64,000 nt of DNA from Streptomyces sp. DvalAA-14. GTDB taxonomy: Bacteria > Actinomycetota > Actinomycetes > Streptomycetales > Streptomycetaceae. The DNA is taken from NCBI RefSeq assembly GCF_900091855.1, contig NZ_FMCH01000476.1, forward strand, positions 1 to 64,000. The letters run 5' to 3'. The translations under genes were made by a program, and so were the position numbers. Numbering within the stretch: the stretch's first letter is position 1; each line of letters opens with the position of its first letter. This document shows, piece by piece, positions 25,337-34,015 of the stretch. Below the pieces are notes generated by a model that had not been told where the DNA came from, made no database searches, and saw only the letters and a program-made list of their open reading frames with translations.

Positions 25337-26629
25337 ATGGACGTGAACGCGGCAGTCGCCGCAGCCAGCGCGATAGCCGGTCTGCTGACCGGCGTGATCG
25401 CCGTGCTCGCGTTCCGCTGGAGCGAGCGGGAACAGGCCCGCCCCACCCGAACCGCACTGAGACCGGATCATATGACTGCAGTATTGCCCCCGGGCGTGGA
25501 CACCGTATTGTCGGTTCTGCGCTCGTCGGCTGTCGTCCTGGACGAGGGTGACATAGTGGTCAAGGCCAGCTCGGCGGCATATGCCCTCGGACTGGTTCGA
25601 GGCGGCCGGCTGGCCGTCGACCAGATGCTGCAGATGGCCCGTGAAACCCGGCGGGACGGCGAGATACGGCAGGTGGAACTCGACCTGCCGCGCCGCGGCG
25701 CCGGCCGCGGGGAAGGACTCGCGGTCTCCGCCCGGGTCGCCCCCCTGGGCTCACGCCTGGTGCTGCTGCTGGTCGAGGACCTCACCGAGGCCCGCCGTAT
25801 CGAAGCCGTACGCCGTGACTTCGTGGCCAATGTCAGCCATGAACTGAAGACACCGGTCGGCGCGCTCTCCCTGCTCTCCGAAGCGGTGATGGACGCGGCC
25901 GACGATCCCGAGGCGGTCAACCGCTTCGCCGGGCGGATGCAGATCGAGGCCACCCGGCTGACCAGCCTGGTGCAGGAGATCATCGACCTGTCCCGGGTAC
26001 AGAACGACGACCTGCTCGACGACGCCGAACCGGTCGCCGTCGAGGACCTGGTGGCCGAGGCGGTCGACCGCTGCCGCCACCAGGCCAACACCAAACAGAT
26101 CACCATGGCCACCGGGACCCCGCCCGATCTCTTCATTTGGGGAAACCGGGGTCAGCTCGCCGCCGCACTGGGCAACCTGGTGGAGAACGCCGTCAACTAC
26201 AGCCCGGCCCGGACCAGGGTCGGGATAGCCGGACGCCGGATCCCTGCCACCGGGGGAGACCTGATTGAGATCTCCGTCACCGACCAGGGCATCGGTATCT
26301 CCGAGAAGGACCGCGACCGGGTCTTCGAGCGCTTCTACCGGGTGGACCCGGCGCGCTCAAGGGCCACCGGCGGCACCGGGCTCGGTTTGTCCATCGTCAA
26401 GCACGTGGCCGCCTCGCACGGCGGGGAGGTCACGGTGTGGAGCGCCGAAGGCCAGGGCTCCACTTTCACACTGCGGCTTCCCGAGGCCGGGATCGCCCGC
26501 GACCGCGCGCTGCCGCCCGGCACCGATCCCGAAGCCGAAGCGGACGCAGACCCGGCCGACGAGCCGTCGGACGACCAGCTTTTCCAGACCCTGCCCGAAC
26601 ACATCCCCGCCCCGGAGGTCCTTCCGTGA
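25337..26629 (+). CDS. phoR: Phosphate sensor histidine kinase PhoR (SenX3 type)
   Basis: 430-aa sensor kinase with one N-terminal membrane helix (residues 8-27, AAVAAASAIAGLLTGVIAVL). A PAS-like region spans about 60-160. The HisKA H-box is FVANVSHELKTPVG near residue 172, the N box NLVENAVNYSP near 280, then TDQGIGIS, FERFYRV and GGTGLGLSIVKH. The C-terminal 45 residues are acidic and disordered. The stop overlaps the phoP GTG by four bases. It phosphorylates PhoP under phosphate limitation. Confidence 0.95.
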   Translation: MDVNAAVAAASAIAGLLTGVIAVLAFRWSEREQARPTRTALRPDHMTAVLPPGVDTVLSVLRSSAVVLDEGDIVVKASSAAYALGLVRGGRLAVDQMLQMARETRRDGEIRQVELDLPRRGAGRGEGLAVSARVAPLGSRLVLLLVEDLTEARRIEAVRRDFVANVSHELKTPVGALSLLSEAVMDAADDPEAVNRFAGRMQIEATRLTSLVQEIIDLSRVQNDDLLDDAEPVAVEDLVAEAVDRCRHQANTKQITMATGTPPDLFIWGNRGQLAAALGNLVENAVNYSPARTRVGIAGRRIPATGGDLIEISVTDQGIGISEKDRDRVFERFYRVDPARSRATGGTGLGLSIVKHVAASHGGEVTVWSAEGQGSTFTLRLPEAGIARDRALPPGTDPEAEADADPADEPSDDQLFQTLPEHIPAPEVLP

Positions 26630-27306
26630 CCCGCGTACTCGTCGTAGAGGACGAAGAGTCCTTCAGCGACGCGCTGTCGTACATGCTCCGCAAGGAGGGC
26701 TTCGAGGTCGCCATCTCCGCGACCGGGCCCGACGCGCTGGACGAGTTCGAGCGCAATGGCGCCGACCTGGTACTGCTCGACCTGATGCTGCCGGGTCTGC
26801 CCGGCACCGAGGTATGCCGCCAGCTGCGTCTCAAGTCCAATGTCCCGGTGATCATGGTCACCGCCAAGGACAGCGAAATCGACAAGGTCGTCGGCCTCGA
26901 AATAGGCGCGGACGACTACGTGACCAAGCCGTTCTCCTCCCGGGAACTGGTCGCGCGCATCCGTGCGGTACTGCGCCGCCGCGGCGAGCCCGAGGAGATC
27001 TCCCCGGCCGCCCTGGAGGCCGGCCCGGTCCGGATGGACGTCGACCGGCACGTGGTCACCGTCAGCGGCGGCAAGGTGGACCTCCCGCTCAAGGAGTTCG
27101 ACCTGCTGGAGATGCTGCTGCGCAACGCCGGGCGCGTGCTGACCCGGATGCAGCTCATCGACCGGGTCTGGGGCGCCGACTACGTCGGTGACACCAAGAC
27201 CCTCGACGTGCACGTCAAGCGGCTGCGCGCCAAGATCGAGCCGGACCCGGGCGCCCCGCGCTACCTGGTGACGGTCCGGGGTCTCGGCTACAAGTTCGAG
27301 CCGTAA
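26626..27306 (+). CDS. phoP: Phosphate response regulator PhoP (OmpR family)
   Basis: 226-aa response regulator. The receiver domain (residues 1-120) has acidic VVEDEES, phosphoacceptor LLDLMLPG, and YVTKPFSSREL. The C-terminal winged helix (about 130-226) has PLKEFDLLEMLLRNAGRVLT and the end YLVTVRGLGYKFEP. The GTG at 26626 overlaps the phoR stop (GTGA) and has GGAGG upstream. It controls Pho-regulon genes and represses secondary metabolism in Streptomyces. Three 11-nt repeats and a strong terminator follow. Confidence 0.97.
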   Translation: MTRVLVVEDEESFSDALSYMLRKEGFEVAISATGPDALDEFERNGADLVLLDLMLPGLPGTEVCRQLRLKSNVPVIMVTAKDSEIDKVVGLEIGADDYVTKPFSSRELVARIRAVLRRRGEPEEISPAALEAGPVRMDVDRHVVTVSGGKVDLPLKEFDLLEMLLRNAGRVLTRMQLIDRVWGADYVGDTKTLDVHVKRLRAKIEPDPGAPRYLVTVRGLGYKFEP

Positions 27307-27314
27307 ACACGCGT

Positions 27315-27347
27315 CGCGAAGACGACGCGAAGACGACGCGAAGACGA
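27315..27347. repeat. Three perfect 11-nt tandem repeats
   Basis: CGCGAAGACGA is repeated three times without mismatch, starting nine bases after the phoP stop and ending before the terminator. The 11-base period equals the PHO-box period, but the sequence does not fit the PHO-box consensus. It may only be slippage in the 3' untranslated region. Confidence 0.8.
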
Positions 27348-27360
27348 GAAGAGCAGTGCG

Positions 27361-27392
27361 GAAGGGGGCCCGGCGATCGCCGGGCCCCCTTC
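27361..27392. terminator. Strong bidirectional terminator
   Basis: A perfect 32-base palindrome (arms GAAGGGGGCCCGGCGA and its complement) between phoP and the convergent lipoprotein gene, followed by TTCG. It serves both genes. Confidence 0.85.
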
Positions 27393-27406
27393 GCTGCCTT
27401 CCGCGC

Positions 27407-28045
27407 CTACGCGGTGGGGGTGGCCGTGCCGGTCGGCGTGCCCGTCGGCGTCGCCGTGTCCGTCGAGCCCGGCGTCGCGGTGCCGCCGGCGCCGGTGGTG
27501 GGCGTCGCCGTGCCGGTCGCGCTCGGGGACGGCGTCGTGGTGGCCGGCAGCGAGCCGGGGCCGTAGGGCTTGAAGTAGCCGTTGGCCGGCGTCACGTTGA
27601 TCGGCAGCGAGACCGGGCCGGTGGCGCTGAACAGGAACACCGCGGTCTGCACGTCACCGTCGCGCAGCGACTCGCTGCCGGTGTCGATGGTCGCCGCCGG
27701 GTTGCCCTTGCCGCCCAGCAGGACCGAGCCGTTGGCCGGGACGGTGATGCTCCGGGCACCCTTGGGGCCGATCAGCCGCGCGGCCAGCGAACCGGACAGC
27801 CGCACCGACTGCAGGGTCTGCGCGGTCCTGCCGTTGTTGAACAGCCGGGCCGAGACGGTGGCCGGGCCGTTCGGCTGGGTGAGGACGAAGGCGTTCTGCA
27901 CCTTGATGACGCCGACACTGGCCGCTGCGCTGTCCGGGTGGACCTCCAGCGTCCTCGCACCTTCCCCCGCGCCGCAGGCGACCAGCGGGGCGAGCGAGAG
28001 CGCGACAACGGCGGGGAAAGCGGCGCGACGGAAGCTGCGGACCAC
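27407..28045 (-). CDS. DUF461-type lipoprotein
   Basis: 212-aa exported lipoprotein. It has a signal peptide (RSFRRAAFPAVVALSLAPL) and lipobox LVAC-G with the lipid Cys near residue 24. The body resembles PCuAC/DUF461-type domains (GVIKVQNAFVLTQPNGPATV, SARLFNNGRTAQTL, ITVPANGSVLLGGKG). The last 50 residues are a Thr/Pro/Ala-rich, repetitive tail (TPTGTPTGTATPTA) suited to spanning the wall. GTG start at 28045 with AAGGAGA upstream. The metal role of PCuAC relatives (copper delivery) is not certain here, because no Met/His cluster is evident. Confidence 0.72.
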   Translation of the reverse strand: MVRSFRRAAFPAVVALSLAPLVACGAGEGARTLEVHPDSAAASVGVIKVQNAFVLTQPNGPATVSARLFNNGRTAQTLQSVRLSGSLAARLIGPKGARSITVPANGSVLLGGKGNPAATIDTGSESLRDGDVQTAVFLFSATGPVSLPINVTPANGYFKPYGPGSLPATTTPSPSATGTATPTTGAGGTATPGSTDTATPTGTPTGTATPTA

Positions 28046-28160
28046 GGCGGCGCATCTCCTTGGGCAGGAAGGGAAGATCTTCGGGCGGCCTTAGATTACC
28101 GAGCCGCCCGGCACTCCGCGCACCGGCCCCGCCCTTTACGTGACCACATCAGACCCGGCC

Positions 28161-28244
28161 GATCACGGCGCTGATCGCGGTACTGATCGCCGTACCGATC
28201 GCCGTACTGATCACGGCACGGATCTCGGCAGCGATCACGGCACG
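28161..28244. repeat. Seven 12-nt tandem repeats with GATC at each start
   Basis: Seven exact-length units with consensus GATCNCGGNANN, for example GATCGCGGTACT, GATCGCCGTACC and GATCACGGCACG. GATC is fully conserved in all seven, and the array starts about 410 bases upstream of the carD start. It could be a binding array, a slippage product, or part of an unrecognised small coding region. Confidence 0.75.
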
Positions 28245-28511
28245 ATCACCACGCCGATTTCCATGACTGGGCAAAATTGGATCTTCAACGATCGAGAACC
28301 CGAACGGAGTAGCGAAGCACCACTCGTCCGGGAGGGACAAATGCGGACGTATGGCCCCTAGCAAGGGGGCTTCCGGAGCTGTAACGGGCACGTTTCGACC
28401 CCGCCGTATACCCGCTCCGACCTGCGAATACCCCTTCCAGGGCGCACCCTCCAGCACGTCCCGGGGGCGCTTGTCAAGCCCCGAGATGTGCCCTGACCTG
28501 CGAAAACGCCA

Positions 28512-28540
28512 TTCAGATGAGGCCGTTCCCGTGTTACTCT
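28512..28540 (+). promoter_or_regulatory. Candidate vegetative promoter of carD
   Basis: TTCAGA (28512) and TACTCT (28535) are separated by 17 bases and lie 29 bases before the carD ATG. The hexamers are only partial matches to the HrdB consensus. Confidence 0.35.
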
Positions 28541-28568
28541 GGATAGCCACGGAAGGGGTACCTGTCAC

Positions 28569-29051
28569 ATGACGTTCAAGGTTGGCGACACCGTGGTCTA
28601 TCCCCATCACGGGGCCGCGCTGATCGAGGCTATCGAAATTCGCCAGATCAAAGGCGTGGACAAGACCTACTTGGTGCTCAAGGTCGCCCAGGGCGACTTG
28701 ACGGTACGTGTGCCCGCGGACAATGCGGAGTTCGTCGGAGTACGCGACGTGGTCGGTCAGGAGGGTCTGGACCGGGTCTTCGAGGTGCTGCGCGCGCCGT
28801 ACACCGAGGAGCCCACCAACTGGTCCCGCCGATACAAGGCAAATCTGGAGAAGCTCGCCTCCGGTGATGTCATCAAGGTCGCGGAAGTCGTGCGCGACCT
28901 GTGGCGCCGGGAGCGTGAGCGCGGCCTGTCGGCCGGTGAGAAGCGCATGCTCGCCAAGGCTCGGCAGATCCTGGTCAGCGAGTTGGCCCTGGCGGAGAAC
29001 ACCAACGAGGACAAGGCAGAGGCTCTGCTCGACGAGGTCCTCGCGTCGTAA
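28569..29051 (+). CDS. carD: CarD-family transcriptional regulator
   Basis: 160-aa RNA-polymerase-binding regulator. The N-terminal RID domain (residues 1-55: [20 protein letters not shown]) contacts the RNAP beta subunit. The C-terminal helical DNA-binding part (about 75-160) holds the conserved [17 protein letters not shown] with Trp. CarD stabilises open complexes at rRNA and many other promoters in actinobacteria. Its place upstream of ispD-ispF is conserved. GGAAGGGG lies 9-12 bases before the ATG. Two hairpins follow the gene. Confidence 0.96.
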   Translation: MTFKVGDTVVYPHHGAALIEAIEIRQIKGVDKTYLVLKVAQGDLTVRVPADNAEFVGVRDVVGQEGLDRVFEVLRAPYTEEPTNWSRRYKANLEKLASGDVIKVAEVVRDLWRRERERGLSAGEKRMLAKARQILVSELALAENTNEDKAEALLDEVLAS

Positions 29052-29141
29052 GACCGTCCCCTTTCGGACGTTCTCGTAATCGCGACGACCGACGGCACAC
29101 CACCTGCGCCGATGTGACGTACCCGACCTACGAAGACGCAC

Positions 29142-29202
29142 CCCCGGACCCGTCCGGGGACCCTGCCGCGGCACCCGGTTGAGCATGACGACCGGGTGCT
29201 GC
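29142..29202 (+). terminator. Two hairpins after carD
   Basis: The first hairpin is CCCCGGA-CCCG-TCCGGGG (29142-29159), a 7-bp stem with a tetraloop. The second is GCGGCACCCGGT paired with ACCGGGTGCTGC (29168-29202), 12 bp with one G-T pair. There is no T run, which is common in this genus. Confidence 0.55.
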
Positions 29203-29368
29203 GGCATGCTCGTCCCGCAGCACGCTTGATTCAGGGCATGCTCACCCCGCGACATGCCCCGCACGGTGCCGGCCCGGCCACCCCGGCCACCTCGGAAGGG
29301 GTGGGCGACCTGGGCGTATTCTCCCGGACTTCACGGAAGGGGTCCGGAAGAACGCCGCGTCCGGCACC

Positions 29369-30109
29369 TTGAATGCGATACCCATCTCACGCAAGGACAC
29401 AAACCTGCGTACCGCAGCCGTCATTCCCGCCGCCGGACGTGGCGTCCGGCTCGGCCCCGGCGCGCCCAAGGCGCTGCGCACCCTGGGCGGGGTCCCGATC
29501 CTCGTCCACGCGGTCCGCGCCATGGCCCGCGCCCGCGCCGTGCAAGTGATCGTCGTAGTGGCTCCCCCCGAGGGAGTCGCCGAGGTCAGAGCGCTGCTCG
29601 ACGCCCACGGCCTGCCGGAGTCCACCGACATACGGGTCGTGGCCGGCGGCGACGTCCGCCAGGACTCGGTCCGGCTGGGCCTGGCCGCCCTGCCCGACGA
29701 CGTCGACGTGGTGCTGGTCCACGACGCGGCCCGCCCCCTGGTACCGGTCGAGACCGTCGAAGGGGTCGTCGAGGCGGTACGGGGCGGCGCGCTCGCCGTC
29801 GTCCCCGGCCTGCCGCTGGCCGACACCGTCAAGAGCGTCGACCCGGTCACCGGCCAGGTCACCGGAACCCCGCAGCGCGCCCTGCTACGGGCCGTACAGA
29901 CCCCGCAGGGCTTCGACCGGGCCACCTTGGCCAAGGCGCACGCCACGATCACCCAGGACGTCACGGACGACGCGAGCATGGTCGAGCAGCTCGGACTGCC
30001 GGTGCTGGTGGTGCCCGGGCACGAGGAGGCGTTCAAGGTGACCCGGCCGCTCGACCTGGTGCTGGCCGAGGCGGTCCTCGCCCGCCGGAGGGCCACCGAT
30101 GGGTACTGA
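29369..30109 (+). CDS. ispD: 2-C-methyl-D-erythritol 4-phosphate cytidylyltransferase
   Basis: MEP-pathway enzyme that makes CDP-methylerythritol from MEP and CTP, 246 aa. It has the nucleotide-binding motif [20 protein letters not shown] at residues 16-35, [16 protein letters not shown] near 113, and RAVQTPQGF near 173. The start is uncertain: TTG at 29369 has no good ribosome-binding site; a start just before RTAAVIP (CTG with AAGGA seven bases upstream) is possible. It overlaps ispF by 11 bases. Confidence 0.93.
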   Translation: MNAIPISRKDTNLRTAAVIPAAGRGVRLGPGAPKALRTLGGVPILVHAVRAMARARAVQVIVVVAPPEGVAEVRALLDAHGLPESTDIRVVAGGDVRQDSVRLGLAALPDDVDVVLVHDAARPLVPVETVEGVVEAVRGGALAVVPGLPLADTVKSVDPVTGQVTGTPQRALLRAVQTPQGFDRATLAKAHATITQDVTDDASMVEQLGLPVLVVPGHEEAFKVTRPLDLVLAEAVLARRRATDGY

Positions 30110-30743
30110 GCCGACGGGGGCCGAGCCGGGGGCCGGACCGGGTGCTGGACCGGGCAACCCGCGGGGCGCCGAACCCGCCGGCGAGCCTGCTGGCGAACCG
30201 GCCACTGAACCGCGCACCGATCCGCGCACCGACCCACCCGCAGCCGGGCTGCCGCCCGGCTATGTCCTGCCCCAGGTCGGCATCGGCACCGACATCCACG
30301 CCTTCGAGGAGGGCCGCGAGCTGTGGTGCGCGGGCCTGCGCTGGGAGGGCGAGGGCCCCGGGCTGGCCGGGCACTCCGACGCCGACGTGGTGGCGCACGC
30401 CGCCTGCAACGCGCTGTTCTCCGCGGCCGGCCTCGGCGACCTCGGCGCCCACTTCGGCACTGGCCGCCCCGAGTGGTCCGGCGCGTCCGGCCTGACCCTG
30501 CTCACCGAGGCGGCCCGGATCGTCCGCGCGGCCGGCTTCGTGATCGGAAACGTCGCCGTGCAGGTGGTCGGCCGGCGGCCGAAGGTCGGCAAGCGACGGG
30601 ACGAGGCCCAGCGGGTGCTGTCGGCCGCGGTCGGCGCGCCGGTCGCGGTCAGCGGGGCCACCACCGACGGGCTCGGCTTCCCCGGGCGCGGCGAGGGCCT
30701 GGCGGCGATCGCCACCGCGCTGGTGGTCCGCGTCACGGGCTGA
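30099..30743 (+). CDS. ispF: 2-C-methyl-D-erythritol 2,4-cyclodiphosphate synthase with N-terminal extension
   Basis: MEP-pathway enzyme forming MEcPP, 214 aa against the usual 155-165. Residues 1-57 are a Pro/Gly/Glu/Thr-rich repetitive extension ([27 protein letters not shown]). The catalytic core starts at [10 protein letters not shown] (metal-binding Asp/His) and continues with [11 protein letters not shown] and the conserved [14 protein letters not shown] end. The ATG at 30099 has GGAGGG six bases upstream, so the extension is probably translated. It overlaps ispD, so the two are coupled. Confidence 0.93.
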   Translation: MGTEPTGAEPGAGPGAGPGNPRGAEPAGEPAGEPATEPRTDPRTDPPAAGLPPGYVLPQVGIGTDIHAFEEGRELWCAGLRWEGEGPGLAGHSDADVVAHAACNALFSAAGLGDLGAHFGTGRPEWSGASGLTLLTEAARIVRAAGFVIGNVAVQVVGRRPKVGKRRDEAQRVLSAAVGAPVAVSGATTDGLGFPGRGEGLAAIATALVVRVTG

Positions 30744-30771
30744 GCGCGGGCCGCGGGCCCGGGAAGATCGG

Positions 30772-30798
30772 GCGGAACGTGCGGAACGCGCGGAACGG
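30772..30798. repeat. Three 9-nt tandem repeats
   Basis: GCGGAACGT, GCGGAACGC and GCGGAACGG lie 28 bases after the ispF stop. A near-palindrome follows at 30831-30856 (CTCCCCCG ... CGGGGGGA) and may be the terminator of ispDF. Confidence 0.5.
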
Positions 30799-30938
30799 GC
30801 GCCCTCGTCGGCCGACCGGACCACGGTCCCGAACTCCCCCGACCCGGGGGGAATTCGGGGCCGGGGTCCGGTCGTTCCGCTCCTGGATCAGGACCCACGG
30901 CCCGGATCCGCCCCCACCCGCCTCGCGAAGGGACCTCC

Positions 30939-31328
30939 ATGCCCGACCTCTCCGACTCCGCCCGCGCGCTCATCGACGCCAACAGCTACGCGACCGTCGG
31001 CACCATCGAGCCCGACGGGCAGCCGCAGCTTTCCCTCGTGTGGGTGACGCGTGAGGGCGACGACGTCGTCTTCTCCACCCTCGCGAGCCGTCGCAAGCAC
31101 GCCAACCTCGACCGGGACCCCCGGATCACCCTGCTGATCACGCTGCCCGAGGCGCCGTACGCGTACCTGGAGATCCGCGGCACCGCCACCATGGACACCG
31201 AGGGCGGTGACAAGCTGATAAACGACCTCAGCCTGAAGTACACCGGCAAGCCGTACACCAGCGACCTTCCCGGCGCCGTCCGGGTCGTCGTCCGCGTCAC
31301 GGCCGGCCACGTCGTCGAGCACGGCTGA
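30939..31328 (+). CDS. PPOX-class F420-dependent oxidoreductase
   Basis: 129-aa split-barrel flavin/deazaflavin-binding protein (ATVGTIEPDGQPQLSLVWVT, DDVVFSTLASRRKHANLDRD, YLEIRGTATMDTEGGDKLIN). The RRKHANL segment is the phosphate-binding signature of F420-dependent members, so F420 is the likely cofactor by family knowledge. AAGGGA lies before the ATG. The substrate is unknown. It precedes cysS by about 100 bases, with a hairpin between. Confidence 0.84.
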   Translation: MPDLSDSARALIDANSYATVGTIEPDGQPQLSLVWVTREGDDVVFSTLASRRKHANLDRDPRITLLITLPEAPYAYLEIRGTATMDTEGGDKLINDLSLKYTGKPYTSDLPGAVRVVVRVTAGHVVEHG

Positions 31329-31367
31329 GCCCGGGCGCCGCCGGACCGCGGCGGGATTGTGACGCCT

Positions 31368-31403
31368 GTGTGTGCTCTGGGCCGTAGGGCGCAGGGCACA
31401 CAC
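31368..31403 (+). promoter_or_regulatory. Hairpin 22 bases upstream of cysS
   Basis: GTGTGTGC (31368-31375) pairs with GCACACAC (31396-31403), and inner bases CTGGGCC and GGCGCAGG extend the stem with mismatches. It could terminate the upstream gene or attenuate cysS; there is no T run. Confidence 0.35.
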
Positions 31404-31425
31404 TCGGGCCCACTACCCTTGAGGC

Positions 31426-32817
<1,392 letters not shown>

Positions 32818-32936
32818 CGCACCGCGACCGCACACCCGCACGCCCGGGCCTGTCGTCACGAGGCCGACCCGCACCGGCGCCCTGTCCGGCGCCCCTGGAC
32901 GTCTGTTGAGTTCGACCGAAGAAGTGAGAGTGCCCC

Positions 32937-33896
32937 ATGGCCGGCAACAGCCAGCGCAGAAACCGCCGTACCAGCAACAAGAAGGGCGCCACGGTCGGCA
33001 GCGGCGGGCAGCGGCGCAGGTCCCTCGAGGGCAAGGGCCCGACGCCGCCGGCCGCCGAGCGCAAGGGCCACAAGAAGAACCGCGTCGCCAACGCGCAGGC
33101 CAAGCGGACCGTCTCGGCGCAGTCGCGCCGCCCCTCCGGCCGCGGCGCGAAGGCCAGCTCGGAAATGGTCGTCGGCCGCAATCCGGTGGTGGAGGCGCTG
33201 CGCGCCGAGATCCCGGCCACGGCCGTCTACGTCCAGCAGTACATCGACAACGACGACCGGGTGCGGGAGGCGATCAAGCTCGCCAGCGACCGCGGGGTGC
33301 CGCTGATGGAGGCGGCCAAGCCGGAACTGGACCGGATCACCGCCGGCCTCAACCACCAGGGCCTGGTCCTCCAGATCCCGCCGTACGAGTACGCGCACCC
33401 CGACGACCTGCTCGGCGACGCGTCCCGCAAGCGCGAGGACCCGCTGATCGTGGCGCTGGACGGGATCACCGACTCGCGCAACCTCGGTGCCGTCGTCCGG
33501 TCCGTGGCGGCCTTCGGCGGGCACGGCGTGGTGGTGCCGGAGCGGCGCGCGGCGGGCATGACCGCCGGCGCGTGGAAGACCTCCGCGGGCACCGCCGCCC
33601 GGGTCTCGGTGGCCCGGGCCACCAACCTCACCCGCACCCTTGAGGCGTACCAGAAGGCCGGGCTCACCGTCGTCGGCCTGGCCGCCGACGGCGACGTCGA
33701 ACTCCAGGACCTGGAAGTGCTGGCCGGCCCGGTCGTCATCGTGGCCGGCAGCGAGGGCAAGGGCCTGTCCCGGCTGGTCGGCGAGACCTGCGACGTACTG
33801 GCGCGGATCCCGATGCCGGGCGGCGGGGCGGAGTCGCTCAACGCCGGTGTCGCGGCGGGTGTCGTGCTGTACGAGGCTTCGCGGCGCCGGGCGTAG
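32937..33896 (+). CDS. rlmB: 23S rRNA (guanosine-2'-O)-methyltransferase RlmB
   Basis: SPOUT/TrmH-family methyltransferase, 319 aa. The first 80 residues are a basic, disordered extension (RRNRRTSNKKG, AERKGHKKNRV) common in actinobacteria. An L30e-like substrate-binding domain follows (MVVGRNPVVEALRA). The knotted catalytic domain has LDGITDSRNLGAVVRS, VIVAGSEGKGLSRLV and IPMPGGGAESLNAGVAAGVV. By family it methylates G2251 of 23S rRNA. It lies 119 bases after cysS. Confidence 0.93.
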   Translation: MAGNSQRRNRRTSNKKGATVGSGGQRRRSLEGKGPTPPAAERKGHKKNRVANAQAKRTVSAQSRRPSGRGAKASSEMVVGRNPVVEALRAEIPATAVYVQQYIDNDDRVREAIKLASDRGVPLMEAAKPELDRITAGLNHQGLVLQIPPYEYAHPDDLLGDASRKREDPLIVALDGITDSRNLGAVVRSVAAFGGHGVVVPERRAAGMTAGAWKTSAGTAARVSVARATNLTRTLEAYQKAGLTVVGLAADGDVELQDLEVLAGPVVIVAGSEGKGLSRLVGETCDVLARIPMPGGGAESLNAGVAAGVVLYEASRRRA

Positions 33897-34015
33897 GCGC
33901 GCCACCGAGGGGCGTCACCCAGGCGCCTCGCGGGCTCGTCGGGCGCGCGTCGGCGCGCCGGCGGGGCTGACGGGGGACCGTCAGGCAGTGTCCTAAATGG
34001 GTGTCACTCGGTTAG

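Larger units (their letters stand above)
28046..28568. other. 523-base region upstream of carD, no convincing gene
   Basis: This holds the seven-unit 12-nt repeat array (28161-28244) and probably the promoters of carD and the divergent lipoprotein gene. A GTG-started reading frame at 28140-28361 would turn the repeats into TDxG/TDRR-type tetrapeptides, but it lacks a ribosome-binding site and I do not call it. Confidence 0.6.

Noticed and set aside
27315-27347. PHO box after phoP
   Set aside because: Same 11-base period but CGCGAAGACGA does not resemble the GTTCACC-type unit.
28140-28361. Small ORF running through the 12-nt repeats
   Set aside because: GTG without a ribosome-binding site and a low-complexity product; the repeat period alone keeps the frame open.
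31325-31387. Cys-rich leader peptide upstream of cysS (frame reading C-D-A-C-V-C-S-G-P-stop into the hairpin)
   Set aside because: Cysteine attenuators are known in actinobacteria and the location is suggestive, but the frame has no ATG, GTG or TTG start with a ribosome-binding site; only a CTG is in frame.
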